From NCBI RefSeq assembly GCF_014642855.1, contig NZ_BMJB01000001.1, positions 372,001 through 436,000 on the forward strand: a stretch of DNA of 64,000 nt, read 5' to 3'. The stretch is from Edaphobacter acidisoli (GTDB lineage Bacteria; Acidobacteriota; Terriglobia; Terriglobales; Acidobacteriaceae). Under the pieces are notes generated by a model. The model had not been told where the DNA came from and did no database searches. It saw only the letters and a list, made by a program, of their open reading frames with translations. How positions within the stretch are numbered: the stretch's first letter is position 1; every line of letters starts with the position of its first letter. Positions 10,001 through 19,080 of this stretch are shown one piece after another. The translations under genes and the position numbers were made by a program.

Positions 10001-10348
10001 ACGGAGACCAACTGGTTCGGGACTGATCCTTCGGCGGTGGGCTGCTCCAGTGGTACAGATAACAGCATCTGTGCCTATAGCGAACAGAGTTCGACCGCAT
10101 TTGGCACAGCTGCTGTAGGTTCGGAACGTGCTCCTGGCTATAAACAGGTTGACCTGTCTCTGTCGAAGGACTTCGCCATAACGGAAGGAAGATACTTTGA
10201 ATTCCGCAGCGACTTCCTGAATGCATTCAACTTGGTGAGCCTCGCTCCACCCGCCAACAACATCAGCCCAGGTAATAACTTTGGCCAGATTACCAGCACC
10301 GTCAACGAACCACGTAACATTCAGCTGGCTTTGAAACTCGTCTTCTGA
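7082..10348 (+). CDS. Oar-like TonB-dependent receptor with carboxypeptidase-regulatory domain
   Basis: 1088 residues. It has a Sec signal peptide (about 1-28, ending ALAQ), then a carboxypeptidase-regulatory-like beta-sandwich (about 30-115: GTITGTVTDPTGAVVAGAKV), a TonB plug (about 120-240, with YTLDGADINEAIDN) and a long beta-barrel ending NIQLALKLVF. This architecture is greatly expanded in Acidobacteriota, where such proteins are presumed to take up glycans or oligomers. GGAGGAATGCG just before 7082 gives a good ribosome-binding site. It is divergent from the LacI gene and carries the same operator as the permease operon, so it is probably the outer-membrane importer of that pathway. A strong hairpin follows the stop. 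Confidence 0.92.
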   Translation: MHSKLKSAMHGMLVFTLAALIGVPALAQTITGTITGTVTDPTGAVVAGAKVTATNVLTNVVTPTVTNSSGIYSLRFLPIGQYKVKIQAAGFAPQTTSTFTLEVDQIAKVDVALQLGGTSSSVVVTDTAPILNTEDATTGGTITARAATELPLQSRNFSTLTTLVAGAITPNPMALDNVGRGQYNGGFFVNGNREQSNNYTLDGADINEAIDNYIGYSPNVDAIGEMKIITGNSTAEYGNANGGQVVMVTKAGTNQFHGDAFFFGENQNLNANSWGNKLTGAARPPFNRAMFGGTIGGPILRDRLFFFGDYQGARQHFSQVENRTLMTAADWASAPITNPAAVYLHAHPELYPVGSATPLVANTTVNYVGSDSQSTVNNQGDVKIDWNATRVDTISGRFSIGREHDGYSKVAVPTDIPTNNNDPYTGFILNWTRMINNSIVNEARAGVGRTRYIQTPTDVSGKWGLTGNQTLGIPGTQLVPGFSTLVIGNGANSGTVDDIGAPQGQDGNGSYGGIDSDSIVNAFTYGDNLTWQRGKQTLKFGAQFLRYQENRYYSGNDGTLGWFNFNGLVSNFLQDQVTTEGQGALTGRWGQRQWRDAVFVQDDYKLTQNLTVNLGMRWEYDQPYTEVNNKQANINLTTGVITYAGVNGAPRALYNAFYAGFMPRLGFAYSPEYFNNKLVVRGGYGISNAFEGMGANLRLTLNPPFFVDASCGIGLPCANGAPFLAVTSGFYRPSDPNVYAGNVRAWQPNIKPSLVQQFNLTTEYQVDNYTSLTVAYLGQIGDHLVDPREGNQRPCLTCALPITNLSKLNPDLSQIANISYSESEAGMNYNSLQVTARRRAYKGLELLANWTYSKGLSNNLGYYGAGGGAGDSQSAYWQDAYNGRGDYGPEFFDARHNVSISGVYELPFGRGRQFASNINRFTDEAIGGWKFGTIMSFHTGFPITVASNSFYSAAVNARAARGNHLRSLKIVGRTETNWFGTDPSAVGCSSGTDNSICAYSEQSSTAFGTAAVGSERAPGYKQVDLSLSKDFAITEGRYFEFRSDFLNAFNLVSLAPPANNISPGNNFGQITSTVNEPRNIQLALKLVF

Positions 10349-10364
10349 ATCTTGGATCCATTTG

Positions 10365-10412
10365 TAAACTCGATAAACGGCGGAGAGAGGCTCTTCGCCG
10401 TTTTATCGAGTT
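10365..10412 (+). terminator. Long hairpin after the Oar-like receptor gene
   Basis: The arm at 10365-10381 is complementary to the arm at 10395-10412 over about 17 bp with one bulged base and a 13-base loop, 16 bases after the stop codon. The 3' arm contains TTTTAT and ends TTT, but no long T run follows. It is probably a terminator or mRNA-stabilising hairpin. The rest of 10413-10656 shows nothing I can identify. Confidence 0.6.
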
Positions 10413-10655
10413 TGCCTTGCATTGTGACGACTGCTTATCCGTGTGAATAATCCACAGTCCGCCTGCGTTTTGGCGGATTTGTGCTCTGCCAAAGTGGCAT
10501 ATTATCTGATAGACTGAAAGCGTTGCAGCAGGAACGATGCCAAAGTGTCGTGCGTGTGGCGGCAAAGGAACATAAGGTAGACTCGAGCGTAGATCCTCTC
10601 TCCACGGATGTTTGCTTGTTCTATGTGACGCTTTACCAAGTTGCCCCTGGCAACC

Positions 10656-10733
<78 letters not shown>

Positions 10734-11018
10734 TACAAAGAACTTAGTTTCGTATGGGACTTCAAGTAATAGGCAAATCCAGGCACAATAAACCATCACG
10801 TATCCTCCCGGTCTGTGGTTCCTCATTTTTGTGCCTACGGAAGCGGAATCATCCGAACGACTTTTTCTGTGAGCGCAATTGTAGGAGATCAGGGCCTGTT
10901 CGCACATATCTTCACAAGTGCTTGGCCGGGACCAGGTACAGGCTTTTACCGCGTTCACTTCGCGACATATGCCTTCATCTTTCATTCCTTCGCAGGTTAG
11001 ATTGGATTTTGAAGCGCC

Positions 11019-12371
11019 TTAAGGCAACCACGCTGGAGCCAGGCTAGTGATAAATTCTGTTCGCTTCATGGCAACTTCAGCTGGGACCTTATGCTCACCT
11101 TTTTCGAAATTTTTATAGAGCTTGTATTCAGAGGGGCTTCCAGGTGCGTTGGACTGCACAAATTCGACAGATTCAGGGACATCCGGTATGCGTCCTCCAA
11201 ACCAATGTGGATCCTCGCGTTGAACCCAGGTGATAAGTACGAGAACAGCTCCAGGTGGATATGCCTTCGCAATTGAATTGACGGCATGATTTCGCACGGC
11301 CTTCGCGGCAACATCATTGCCATAAAGAGTTGCCATTGTATGGTGGACCGGATCGATATACATCGTGATCGCTCTCCAGTCGAGTGGTTGGTAGGGCATC
11401 GCTCGCGGTAATGCTGCGGCTTTATAATTTAGTACTTCGTTGCGTCTCGACTTCGCCGATGTAATCGGAAGCGTATAGATAGAATCATTCCCACGCATGG
11501 GCAAATGGCAGCTAGTGCACTCTCTAACAAAATGAGAATTGGATCCATAATGCGTCAGCGCGGTTCCGCGCCAGCGCCCCCATCCCCATCCATCGGTTCC
11601 CTTGTAGAGATGCGCGTTCTTCACCATGAGTTCCACTTGCACAAACTTTCCGGGATGAATCAGGCCGTCGTCTGCAGCAACGCGTTGCCAGGCTATTTTG
11701 GCGAGTCGAGCCCCATCGGGCCAAGGTGAGACATTGCCAGATTGTGCCGCCTTCACCGCAATCTCATTGCCAAGGATCATGCGCATCGAGTTGTTGTCGC
11801 CTCGATCGGTAAAGCTTATTGGCTTCCAATCCTCAACGTCTGGATCAAAAGCCAAGCCGTTCATCTCCTTCGCTACCAGTGCCAAATTCGCTTGAAATGG
11901 AACTTGCTCGATGGGCGGGCTTGAAACAGCTTTTATCCTGCTGTCCGAACTCCATGGCGCAAGATAGTTCTTTATAACAGCGAGATCTTGAGGCGTCACA
12001 CTTACGTCAGGATGGAGGGCTAGAAACTTTCGCGGCGGCATGGCGCCGAGTTGCATCATATTGACGGACTCATAAAGCTTTCCCATCTGAACGGCTGCTG
12101 GTTGTGAGCCGAGGGTTGAGAAATTGAGGTGTTCCCGTGCTGTCACTATATCGTGCCGAACCAGCCAGTAGCCGGGAACGATCTGATCAAACCAGGAGAG
12201 CCGTGTTTTATTGGAGTGACAGCTGTAGCAATCTCGGTTAAGTATTTGCCGCACTTGCTGCGGAGCTTCTATCTCTGCTGTATTGGGACCTGATTGAATC
12301 GATGGTCGGGCCAACTGTAGTAGGACAATGACAGAGGCACCCGTAATCACGATTTTTACTAAAGCTCTCAT
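11019..12371 (-). CDS. Haem-binding / cytochrome P460-domain protein with two CXXCH motifs
   Basis: About 450 residues with an N-terminal membrane or signal segment (IVITGASVIVLLQLA). Residues about 40-150 form a haem-binding domain with DCYSCHSN and RHDIVTAREHLNFS. The second part has the P460-like core with WPDGARLAKIAW, KNAHLYKGTDGWGWGRW and a second haem motif ECTSCHLPM. It is probably an exported c-type cytochrome; P460 proteins of other bacteria oxidise hydroxylamine or act as electron carriers, so the reaction here is unknown. The ATG at 12371 overlaps the stop of the upstream reductase fragment (TGATG); a GTG at 12374 is also possible. Confidence 0.82.
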   Translation of the reverse strand: MRALVKIVITGASVIVLLQLARPSIQSGPNTAEIEAPQQVRQILNRDCYSCHSNKTRLSWFDQIVPGYWLVRHDIVTAREHLNFSTLGSQPAAVQMGKLYESVNMMQLGAMPPRKFLALHPDVSVTPQDLAVIKNYLAPWSSDSRIKAVSSPPIEQVPFQANLALVAKEMNGLAFDPDVEDWKPISFTDRGDNNSMRMILGNEIAVKAAQSGNVSPWPDGARLAKIAWQRVAADDGLIHPGKFVQVELMVKNAHLYKGTDGWGWGRWRGTALTHYGSNSHFVRECTSCHLPMRGNDSIYTLPITSAKSRRNEVLNYKAAALPRAMPYQPLDWRAITMYIDPVHHTMATLYGNDVAAKAVRNHAVNSIAKAYPPGAVLVLITWVQREDPHWFGGRIPDVPESVEFVQSNAPGSPSEYKLYKNFEKGEHKVPAEVAMKRTEFITSLAPAWLP

Positions 12372-12916
12372 CACCGCGCCTCTGGCATTGATTTATGTAA
12401 GTCAACACTCGTAGGTACCGACGAAAACAGAGCAATCAACCCCTCCATCAATGTGGGGTGAGCCAGAATCGCATCACGCAATGCCGTGTAACGTAAACCG
12501 CCGATCATGGCAATCTGAATCCCTGACATAATCTCCCCGCCATTGGTTCCAAACACAGTGAAGCCAAGGATGCGATCGTCCGTTCCTACCAGTGCCTTCA
12601 TAAAGCCCCGCATCTCTGAAAGGGTTCGAGTTCGTAAAACAGATGACATAGGAATCTTGAACAGGAGATATGGTGTTTCTTTTGCCTTAGCTTCTGTCTC
12701 ACTCAGGCCTACGAGCGCCAGCTCAGGATCGGTAAATAGAGAGAAAGGAATCAAACGGCCTTCCGTAGTTCGATTGCCGCCATTGAAGTTGTCTCGCAGA
12801 ATACGAAAGTCGCCGAACGCTACGTGCGTGAACTGCGGACTACCAGCCACCTCTCCATTGGCCCATACTCCTTCCGCCGTTGTTTCAAGGCGCCCATTCA
12901 CTTTGATGTAACCACG
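12371..12916 (-). pseudogene. C-terminal fragment of a mercuric-reductase-like FAD/NAD disulfide oxidoreductase
   Basis: The frame encodes only the dimerisation domain of this family: RGYIKVNGRLETTAEGVWANGEVAGSPQFTHVAF, then FSLFTDPELALVGLSE and LRTRTLSEMRGFMKALVG. The FAD- and NAD-binding domains and the redox CXXXXC site are missing. Similarity begins at the Arg codon at 12914-12916, immediately after an in-frame TAA (12917-12919), and the sequence upstream is a receiver-domain remnant instead. A GTG at 12901 could start a 176-residue product, but without cofactor domains it cannot be a reductase. The intact ancestor would have been about 460 residues. It overlaps the P460 gene, so its transcript may now only serve that gene. 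Confidence 0.75.
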
Positions 12917-13143
12917 TTAGCAGGACATCGGGTATGTTGCTCCCAATGCTCTTATGCGGATCAACAGTTCTGCCCTTCATCTCTGGCATATCAAACTCAA
13001 CAATTGCGAGGCCGAACTCAGAGATGTCGCGCTGCAGCACTTTCAGAGGGTAGTGGTATAACCACGGGATAGCCCCTATTCTCAAGGCTCTGGGTGAGAG
13101 TTGTAGATTCCAGCACATCATTGTCCGAACAAAGAATCCTGGT
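12917..13143 (-). pseudogene. Decayed response-regulator receiver domain
   Basis: Two frames together read like a CheY-type receiver. From 13143, TRILCSDNDVLESTTLTQSL and ENRGYPVVIPLPSESAAARHL ends at a TGA (13018-13020). The next frame continues RDISEFGLAIVEFDMPEMKG and then SIGSNIPDVLLT. The expected elements are there: acidic pair (SDND for DDD), phospho-acceptor region (VEFDMPEMKG) and the Thr strand (PDVLLT). A frameshift lies between about 13070 and 13020, and the domain stops just where the reductase fragment begins. Helix 5 and any output domain are missing. It is a fossil, not an active regulator. The remaining bases to 13281 show no gene. Confidence 0.6.
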
Positions 13144-13281
13144 CGCCGCGACACTGCGGAAAAGCTTGAGTAAGAACTGTACCTTCAAAATTAAAGATCA
13201 AGAGCGGTAAGACGGCTATATTGCCATGCAAGGGGCAAGACACTGCGACTGCTTAGGCGCTGGCTAATTGCAGATTTAAAG

Positions 13282-13316
13282 AGACTACAACCTGTCTTAA
13301 TGACAGGTTGCAGTCT
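13282..13316 (-). terminator. Terminator hairpin after the Gfo/Idh/MocA gene
   Basis: The arms 13282-13296 and 13302-13316 pair over 15 bp with one mismatch around a 5-base loop, 20 bases downstream of the minus-strand stop at 13337. On the minus strand it is followed by CTCTTTAAATC. A run of T also follows on the plus strand, so it may work in both directions. Confidence 0.65.
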
Positions 13317-13336
13317 TTGTGAACTTGTCGGGAACC

Positions 13337-14659
13337 CTAAATTTTAGGTTCCCAGCCCTTTTCGTAAGTGCGGCCCCAGTACTTCATGGCTTCGGCATCA
13401 TTGTTGATATGGCCGTTAGATGCGTCGAGATGAAGCTCACGGTTGACGAACCATGCGATGTTCGACAACTGCAAGATGGTGACGCTGATGTTGCCTGAGG
13501 CAATCGGCTGGTGGAGTTGTTCGCCATGCTGCACCGCGGCGATGAAATTGGCGAAGTGCAGGTTGGTCATGCTGTCAGCGCCGGTGAGGTCGGCTGAGTC
13601 AGATGCCTTGCCCTCCCGCACGTCAGCTGTCTGCTTCCCATGCCGGTCGAAGACGATATAGCCACCCTCGTCGATGAGGACGCTGCCCTCGGTGCCTTCG
13701 ATGACAACGCCTCGGTCGCGGTTATATTGCCGGATACCACTGCAGCTATTGCTATCCCACGAGATCATCTTGTCGCCGTAGTCGAAGCTGGTGTTGAAGG
13801 TGTCGTAGAACTGCCAGTCGTCCTTGTAGTTGTAGCGACCGCCTGCTGCGGTGACGCGGTTGGGATAGGTGACGCCGAGAATCCAGCGACAGACGTCGAC
13901 TTCGTGAGTGCCGTTGTTGAGCGCCTCGCCAGTGCCGTAGCGCCGGAGCCAATGCCAGTTATATGGATGGATATTATCCTTGTAGTCGCTGCGCGGCACG
14001 GGACCCTGCCAGAGATCCCAATTGAGCGTGGCTGGGACGGGGATGACTTTGCCGATGCCCATGGACTTGCGGTTGTTCGAGTACCATGCCTTGCCGTGAT
14101 AGGCGCGGCCAACGATGCTGCCGTCCTGAATTTTTTTGACGACGTCGATATAGACGGGGGAAGAGCGACGCTGCGTGCCCATCTGAACGTGCTTGCCGTA
14201 TTTTTTCTGCGCCTCCACGAGCAGCGCACCCTCGGCGGGGTTGTGGCTGCAGGGCTTTTCGACATAAACGTGTTTGCCCGCCTTAAGCGCATAGATGGCC
14301 ATGGGGGTGTGCCAGTGGTCTGGCGTGGCGATGGAGATGGCGTCTACGTCGCGTGAGGCCAAGGCATTGCGGAAGTCCTGATCGGTCTTGGGAGTTTCGC
14401 CCATAGCGGTCTTCGCGCGTTCAGCGAAGCGATTGAGGATGACTTTATCCACATCACAGACATGCGTGATGCGGGCGTTCTTCATGTTGGCCTTGATGCC
14501 CGCCAGATGCGCGTAGGCGCGGCTGTTCAGGCCGGCGACGGCGAAGTTGACGCGATCATTGGCCCCAACAATCTGGGCGTAGCTTTTGGCGGTGGAGGCG
14601 ACGGCTGCGGTGGCTGCGGTAGCGGCGAGGCCATCCAGAAAGGTTCGACGAGTAATCAT
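13337..14659 (-). CDS. Tat-exported Gfo/Idh/MocA-family oxidoreductase
   Basis: 440 residues from the ATG at 14659, preceded by AGGAGA at good spacing. An upstream in-frame start at 14749 would put about 30 residues before the signal and is less likely. The N-terminus MITRRTFLDGLAATAATAAV is a twin-arginine signal. The Rossmann part has FAVAGLNSRAYAHLAGI and HVCDVDKVILNRFAERAK, and VEKPCSHNPAEGALLVEA carries the conserved Lys of the EKP motif. Such exported family members are frequent in Acidobacteriota, Planctomycetes and Bacteroidetes and are thought to act on glycoside or sugar hydroxyls with tightly bound NAD(P). The gene stands alone with its own terminator. Confidence 0.9.
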   Translation of the reverse strand: MITRRTFLDGLAATAATAAVASTAKSYAQIVGANDRVNFAVAGLNSRAYAHLAGIKANMKNARITHVCDVDKVILNRFAERAKTAMGETPKTDQDFRNALASRDVDAISIATPDHWHTPMAIYALKAGKHVYVEKPCSHNPAEGALLVEAQKKYGKHVQMGTQRRSSPVYIDVVKKIQDGSIVGRAYHGKAWYSNNRKSMGIGKVIPVPATLNWDLWQGPVPRSDYKDNIHPYNWHWLRRYGTGEALNNGTHEVDVCRWILGVTYPNRVTAAGGRYNYKDDWQFYDTFNTSFDYGDKMISWDSNSCSGIRQYNRDRGVVIEGTEGSVLIDEGGYIVFDRHGKQTADVREGKASDSADLTGADSMTNLHFANFIAAVQHGEQLHQPIASGNISVTILQLSNIAWFVNRELHLDASNGHINNDAEAMKYWGRTYEKGWEPKI

Positions 14660-14793
14660 GGGTTCTCCTGGCTTGCTGGTAAACGATACGTGCGGTTGGT
14701 CCGCCAAAATACGGTATCCCTTATACACGGGTTTAAGTTGGAAGTTCAAACGAAGATGATTCGGAGGCCATAACAGCTTCTATGAGAACGAGC

Positions 14794-15483
14794 TTAATTC
14801 AGGCGCTGGAGGCGGTCGATGAGCTTCTGGGCAAGAGGTTCGCCGGATTCGGTCCATAGCAGACGGCTTGAGATGCCGCAGTGCTTTTCGACCAGAAGGG
14901 TGAAGGCGAGCAGCATCTCGACGTTCTGCTGGATGTGCTTCGCTGCGTCCTGGTCGAAGTCCTCTGGGTCGAGGTCTTCGACGATCCAGGGCGTATCGAG
15001 GCCGAAGTCGATACGGATGTGGCCGTTCTGCTCGTAGCTGGCGTCATCGAAACTGGGGCCGAAGCCGAGAATGCGCACCGTGCGGGGCTGCGGCTTCCAT
15101 ATTGTGTCGAGGCCAAATGCGCGAGCAGATTCGGGATCTGGTCCGCTGTCGAGGCGGTTGTGGAAGTCATCGTCGGAGAGTGGCGCCCAGAGATTCCAGC
15201 GCATCTCGAACTCGTAGGTCATGTCGTCGTGGAGCTGCTCGGTGGCCTCGGCTACTGCGTTTTCGATGAGAGAGTCATCGGAAGTTTGGGCGCGCTCATC
15301 ATTGACGTAGATGCGCTGCCAGGCGGGGGATTCGTTGAAACTGATGGGATAAGTGGTGGCAGCGGTGACACGCTTGTCTCCGCTGATGACCGCAAACTGC
15401 TGCATAACGCCGACAAGCGCGGCAGGCAGGGCCTCGAAGCGGAAGTTCGGAAACCAGAGGCTGAGGTAGAGTTGATCGGCCAT
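14794..15483 (-). CDS. Conserved-looking protein of unknown function, 229 residues
   Basis: I do not recognise a family. The protein starts MADQLYLSLWFPNFRFEALP, is acidic, has no signal peptide or membrane segment, and is rich in W, D and E (for example DTPWIVEDLDPEDFDQDAAK). A role as an immunity-like or accessory cytosolic protein is possible but unsupported. It is divergent from the LptC/OstA-like gene with 83 bases between them. Codon use and length suggest a real gene. Confidence 0.6.
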   Translation of the reverse strand: MADQLYLSLWFPNFRFEALPAALVGVMQQFAVISGDKRVTAATTYPISFNESPAWQRIYVNDERAQTSDDSLIENAVAEATEQLHDDMTYEFEMRWNLWAPLSDDDFHNRLDSGPDPESARAFGLDTIWKPQPRTVRILGFGPSFDDASYEQNGHIRIDFGLDTPWIVEDLDPEDFDQDAAKHIQQNVEMLLAFTLLVEKHCGISSRLLWTESGEPLAQKLIDRLQRLN

Positions 15484-15566
15484 TCGTGTAGTTTAGCCTT
15501 TGCCGACGCCAGGGAACAGGGATTCGCCTCTGCAGCGCGGCTGCTGGATGAGAAGATAGAAGTCGA

Positions 15567-18077
15567 ATGGCTGTTTCGGTATCGGTGGAGAGGCTGCGGA
15601 GATGGTTGCTGGCGGGCGCAGTCCTGCTGGTGGCGGTGATTGCTGCTTTTCTGGGTTATGCGCACTATCGCGCCCACCGTTTTCTTACCGCGCTGCCGGA
15701 GAAACTTGGAGCTGACATACGACAGGAGACGAACGGTTTTACCTACTCGCAGTCCGAAGGCGGCAGGACGATCTATACCCTCCACGCCTCGAAGGCGATC
15801 CAGCACAAGGACGGACACTACACGTTGCATGATGTGGGGATCGTGCTCTACGGGCGCAAAGGCGACCGGGCGGACAGAATCTATGGCAGCGAGTTCGACT
15901 ACGACCAGAAAAACGGCGTGGTGCGGGCGATGGGCGAAGTGCATCTGGACTTGCAGGCTCCTGCAGCGAAGGATGCGAAAGCGAAGATGGACTATGCTGC
16001 GGGGAAGGACCTGGCAGCGAACGATGAGATCGACAGCGCACACCTGATTCATGTCACGACGAGCGGCTTGGTGTACATGCAGAAGCTTGGTGTCGCCGCA
16101 ACAGACCAGCCAATTGAGTTCGAGGCGGGTGGGATGAAGGGCCACGCGGTCGGCGCAGATTACACTTCGGACTCCGGTGTTCTGATTCTGCATTCGGCTG
16201 TCAGTGTCGCTGGAATCGAACGTGGCCGTCCGGCAGTATTGACGGCTGCGCATGCAGAGCTGGATCGCGAAAACCAGCAGGTAACGCTTGCTGGCGCCAG
16301 GTATGTTACGACGGACAAGACAGGCGTGGCGCAATCTGCCCAGGCGGAACATGCCATCGTGCATCTACGTAGCGACGGTACCGCGCAGAATGTGGACGCT
16401 AACGGAGCGGTGACACTAAAGAGTGTGGATGGAATGGTTGTTGCTCCACGAGGGAAAGTGACACTGAATGCAGACAATGATCCGCAGTTAGCTGTGATGA
16501 CCGGAGGGGTAACGCTTGGAGCTGACGGGCCTTTGCGGAAGGCGCAGGGCCGTGCGTCTGAGGCAAGGCTGGTGTTCGACAGGAACGGTCGCCCCGAACA
16601 GATGTTGATGACTGGGGCCGTGAGTCTGCATGAGCAACTGCGATCTTCGGAGGCGCAAATAGCATGGAGTGAGCGCCAGTTGAATGCAGGCGAAGTGAAA
16701 TTTGCGCTTAAGACAAGTCCAGCGGGCAAGACGCTTGTACAGGATGCCAGCGCCACGGGTAGTGCGGCTTTGGCCATGACGAATCCGGCAGTCAAGGTCG
16801 TTCATGCTGGCAAGAAGAGCACCGGCGCAAACGCCACGGTGAGCAGTGCGCTTGCCGGAGATGCGCTGACAGCTCGATTCACTGAAGTAAACGGAGTGCA
16901 GCACCTGGCTGAGGTTCGAGGCGATGGACACACCTCGCTACGCAGGGTGAACGCCGCAGGCACGGTCAATACGAGTTCGGCGGACTCGCTGGTTGCCATC
17001 TTCAAGCCCGTGGCGGCAGCGGAGAAGCCTTCTGCGAAGGGAGGGTTTGGCACAGACGAGATTGCTTCAGCTGTGGAGCAGGGGCATGTGGTGCTGACCC
17101 AAACCCTGACGAAAGCAGGAACGGCGAATGCTCCAGAGGAAGAACGCGCAACGGCAGAACAGGTTTCGTATGACGGCGGTCTGGAGCGCACAACACTGAC
17201 CGGCAATGTGCAAGTGGACGATGCAGAGAGCACGCTGTGGGCTGACCGTGTGGTGGCTGACCAGGAGACTGGCGACGCGACGGCGGACGGTTCAGTGAAG
17301 GTGAGTTATCTGGCGCCAAAGAACGCTAAGGGCTCAGCCTCAAGCGAGGATCCTGTGCATGTTCTCGCTTCGCATGCGGACCTCAAACACGACTCTGATG
17401 TGGCGATGTTCTATGGAGCGGCGGGGCAGCGAGCGCGGCTCTGGCAGGGAGCTTCACAAGTTGAGGCAGCGGTAATCCAATTTGATCGCAAGCAGAAGCG
17501 CATGGAGGCGCACGGAGCCGGGCAGGGAGCACCTATGGCTGTTCGAGCCGTACTGACCTCATCAGCCAAGCCATCGGACAAAGCGAAGGCTGGCAGGCCA
17601 GTGAAGGCCAATGTCTTCGAGATCAGGAGCCGCGAACTGGTTTATTCGGATGAGAAGCACGAGGCAGACTTTGCCGGCGGAACTGAAGTGACGAGTGCGG
17701 ACGGAAGAATGCGCGGGCAGCAGGCAGTGGTCTATCTGAAGCAGGCCGGCAAGACTGCGCCTGGTGCTAAGGGCAACGTACAGAGCGGGTTTATCGGCGG
17801 CAGCGTAGAGCGGATGGTAGCTACTGGAGGCATCGTCGTCGACCAGCCAGGCAGGCGCGCCACTGGCCAGCAGGTGGTCTACACGGCAAGCGACGGTATG
17901 TTCAGGCTGACCGGAACACCGAGCGCTCCACCGGAGGTCATCGATGACCAGCGCGGAACCGTGACGGGTACATTACTCGAATTCCATGCGGGAGATGAGA
18001 GTGTCGTGGTTTCTAATGGAGGAAACGGCAGTGCGGGGCGTGTCCGCACCCAGACGCAGGTGAAGAAGCTTAAATGA
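15567..18077 (+). CDS. Large LptC/OstA(LptA)-like LPS transport protein
   Basis: 836 residues. One N-terminal membrane anchor (about 12-32) is followed by an LptC-like domain (about 45-135: [20 protein letters not shown], then [10 protein letters not shown]). After it come several OstA/LptA-type beta-jellyroll stretches with repeated 'A..V.YDG....T.L.GNV...D' patterns, for example [20 protein letters not shown] near 530 and [19 protein letters not shown] near 770. Normal LptC and LptA are each below about 200 residues, so this looks like a fusion forming a long periplasmic bridge for lipopolysaccharide. It ends ATGA with lptB, showing translational coupling. Confidence 0.82.
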   Translation: MAVSVSVERLRRWLLAGAVLLVAVIAAFLGYAHYRAHRFLTALPEKLGADIRQETNGFTYSQSEGGRTIYTLHASKAIQHKDGHYTLHDVGIVLYGRKGDRADRIYGSEFDYDQKNGVVRAMGEVHLDLQAPAAKDAKAKMDYAAGKDLAANDEIDSAHLIHVTTSGLVYMQKLGVAATDQPIEFEAGGMKGHAVGADYTSDSGVLILHSAVSVAGIERGRPAVLTAAHAELDRENQQVTLAGARYVTTDKTGVAQSAQAEHAIVHLRSDGTAQNVDANGAVTLKSVDGMVVAPRGKVTLNADNDPQLAVMTGGVTLGADGPLRKAQGRASEARLVFDRNGRPEQMLMTGAVSLHEQLRSSEAQIAWSERQLNAGEVKFALKTSPAGKTLVQDASATGSAALAMTNPAVKVVHAGKKSTGANATVSSALAGDALTARFTEVNGVQHLAEVRGDGHTSLRRVNAAGTVNTSSADSLVAIFKPVAAAEKPSAKGGFGTDEIASAVEQGHVVLTQTLTKAGTANAPEEERATAEQVSYDGGLERTTLTGNVQVDDAESTLWADRVVADQETGDATADGSVKVSYLAPKNAKGSASSEDPVHVLASHADLKHDSDVAMFYGAAGQRARLWQGASQVEAAVIQFDRKQKRMEAHGAGQGAPMAVRAVLTSSAKPSDKAKAGRPVKANVFEIRSRELVYSDEKHEADFAGGTEVTSADGRMRGQQAVVYLKQAGKTAPGAKGNVQSGFIGGSVERMVATGGIVVDQPGRRATGQQVVYTASDGMFRLTGTPSAPPEVIDDQRGTVTGTLLEFHAGDESVVVSNGGNGSAGRVRTQTQVKKLK

Positions 18078-18802
18078 GGACATTGTCGACCGAGGAGATA
18101 GGAAAGTCGTACGGCGGCCGCGAGGTGGTGCGCGGCGTAAGCCTTCAGATCGAGCAGGGTGAGGTGGTAGGCCTACTCGGGCCGAATGGCGCGGGCAAGA
18201 CAACGAGCTTTTATATGATCGTGGGCTTGGTTAGACCGGACGCGGGGCGCGTGATGGCTGACGGCCACGACATCACACGGCTGCCAATGTATCTGCGAGC
18301 ACGTAACTACGGCATCAGCTATCTACCGCAGGAGCCTTCGGTCTTCCGCAAACTGACGGTGCAAGACAACATCCTGGCAGTTCTGGAGGCGCAGGATTTG
18401 AGCTGGGAGAGCCGGAGAATCCGTACGGAACGGCTGATTGAACAGTTGAATCTTGGTCATATCAGGAAAACCAAGGGGTATGCATTGAGTGGAGGCGAGC
18501 GACGGCGTGTGGAAATCGCGCGTTGCCTAGCAATTGAGCCGGCGTTTATTCTGCTCGACGAGCCGTTCTCAGGGATAGATCCGATTGCCGTGTTGGACTT
18601 GCAGGAGATCATCTTTGGCCTGAAGCGGAACGGGATCGGCGTGCTTATTACAGACCACAATGTACGCGAGACGCTTTCGGTAACGGACCGTGCCTATATC
18701 ATCAATGAAGGAAAGATTTTCCGGACCGGAACACCGGGCGAACTGGGGCGCGATCCGGATGTAAGGCGTATCTATCTGGGAGAAAACTTCTCGATGGATT
18801 AG
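18074..18802 (+). CDS. lptB: LPS export ABC transporter ATP-binding protein LptB
   Basis: 242 residues, the usual length. Walker A is GPNGAGKTT, the signature is [15 protein letters not shown], Walker B is [13 protein letters not shown], and the switch His is in [10 protein letters not shown]. The segment [18 protein letters not shown] is characteristic of LptB. It drives LptFG to extract lipopolysaccharide from the inner membrane toward the LptC/A bridge encoded just upstream. Its start overlaps the upstream stop by 4 bases. The 278 bases that follow (18803-19080) contain no gene I can support. Confidence 0.95.
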   Translation: MRTLSTEEIGKSYGGREVVRGVSLQIEQGEVVGLLGPNGAGKTTSFYMIVGLVRPDAGRVMADGHDITRLPMYLRARNYGISYLPQEPSVFRKLTVQDNILAVLEAQDLSWESRRIRTERLIEQLNLGHIRKTKGYALSGGERRRVEIARCLAIEPAFILLDEPFSGIDPIAVLDLQEIIFGLKRNGIGVLITDHNVRETLSVTDRAYIINEGKIFRTGTPGELGRDPDVRRIYLGENFSMD

Positions 18803-19080
18803 TGGGTGAATGGGTGGGGAGCGGAAGTAGAGCTTTAAACACTCCTTTGCAAGATAAAAGCCAAGCGGCAAAACAGTACAACTTCCGTGGCACGTTTGAG
18901 TTGCCAACGGTGGAGTTTACACAGCCATTGGCGGGGTTAGACTTACAGCGAAAAGAGTTCGAGGCGCGTAGACTGTGTCAGGTATGCAGTCTTTTGCGGA
19001 TGGCATGCACGACAAACGCCAAACGTCGCACCTGACTCCACTATCTTTCAGGTATCAGGTGTAGGAGAGAGGTCCCGGAC

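Noticed and set aside
18888..18904. TGGCAC followed by TTGC before rpoN, like a sigma-54 (-24/-12) promoter
   Set aside because: The distance between the GG and GC elements is 14 bases instead of the strict 12, so it is unlikely to work.
18802..19035. 77-codon frame between lptB and rpoN
   Set aside because: No ribosome-binding site, no recognisable composition or domain; treated as non-coding.
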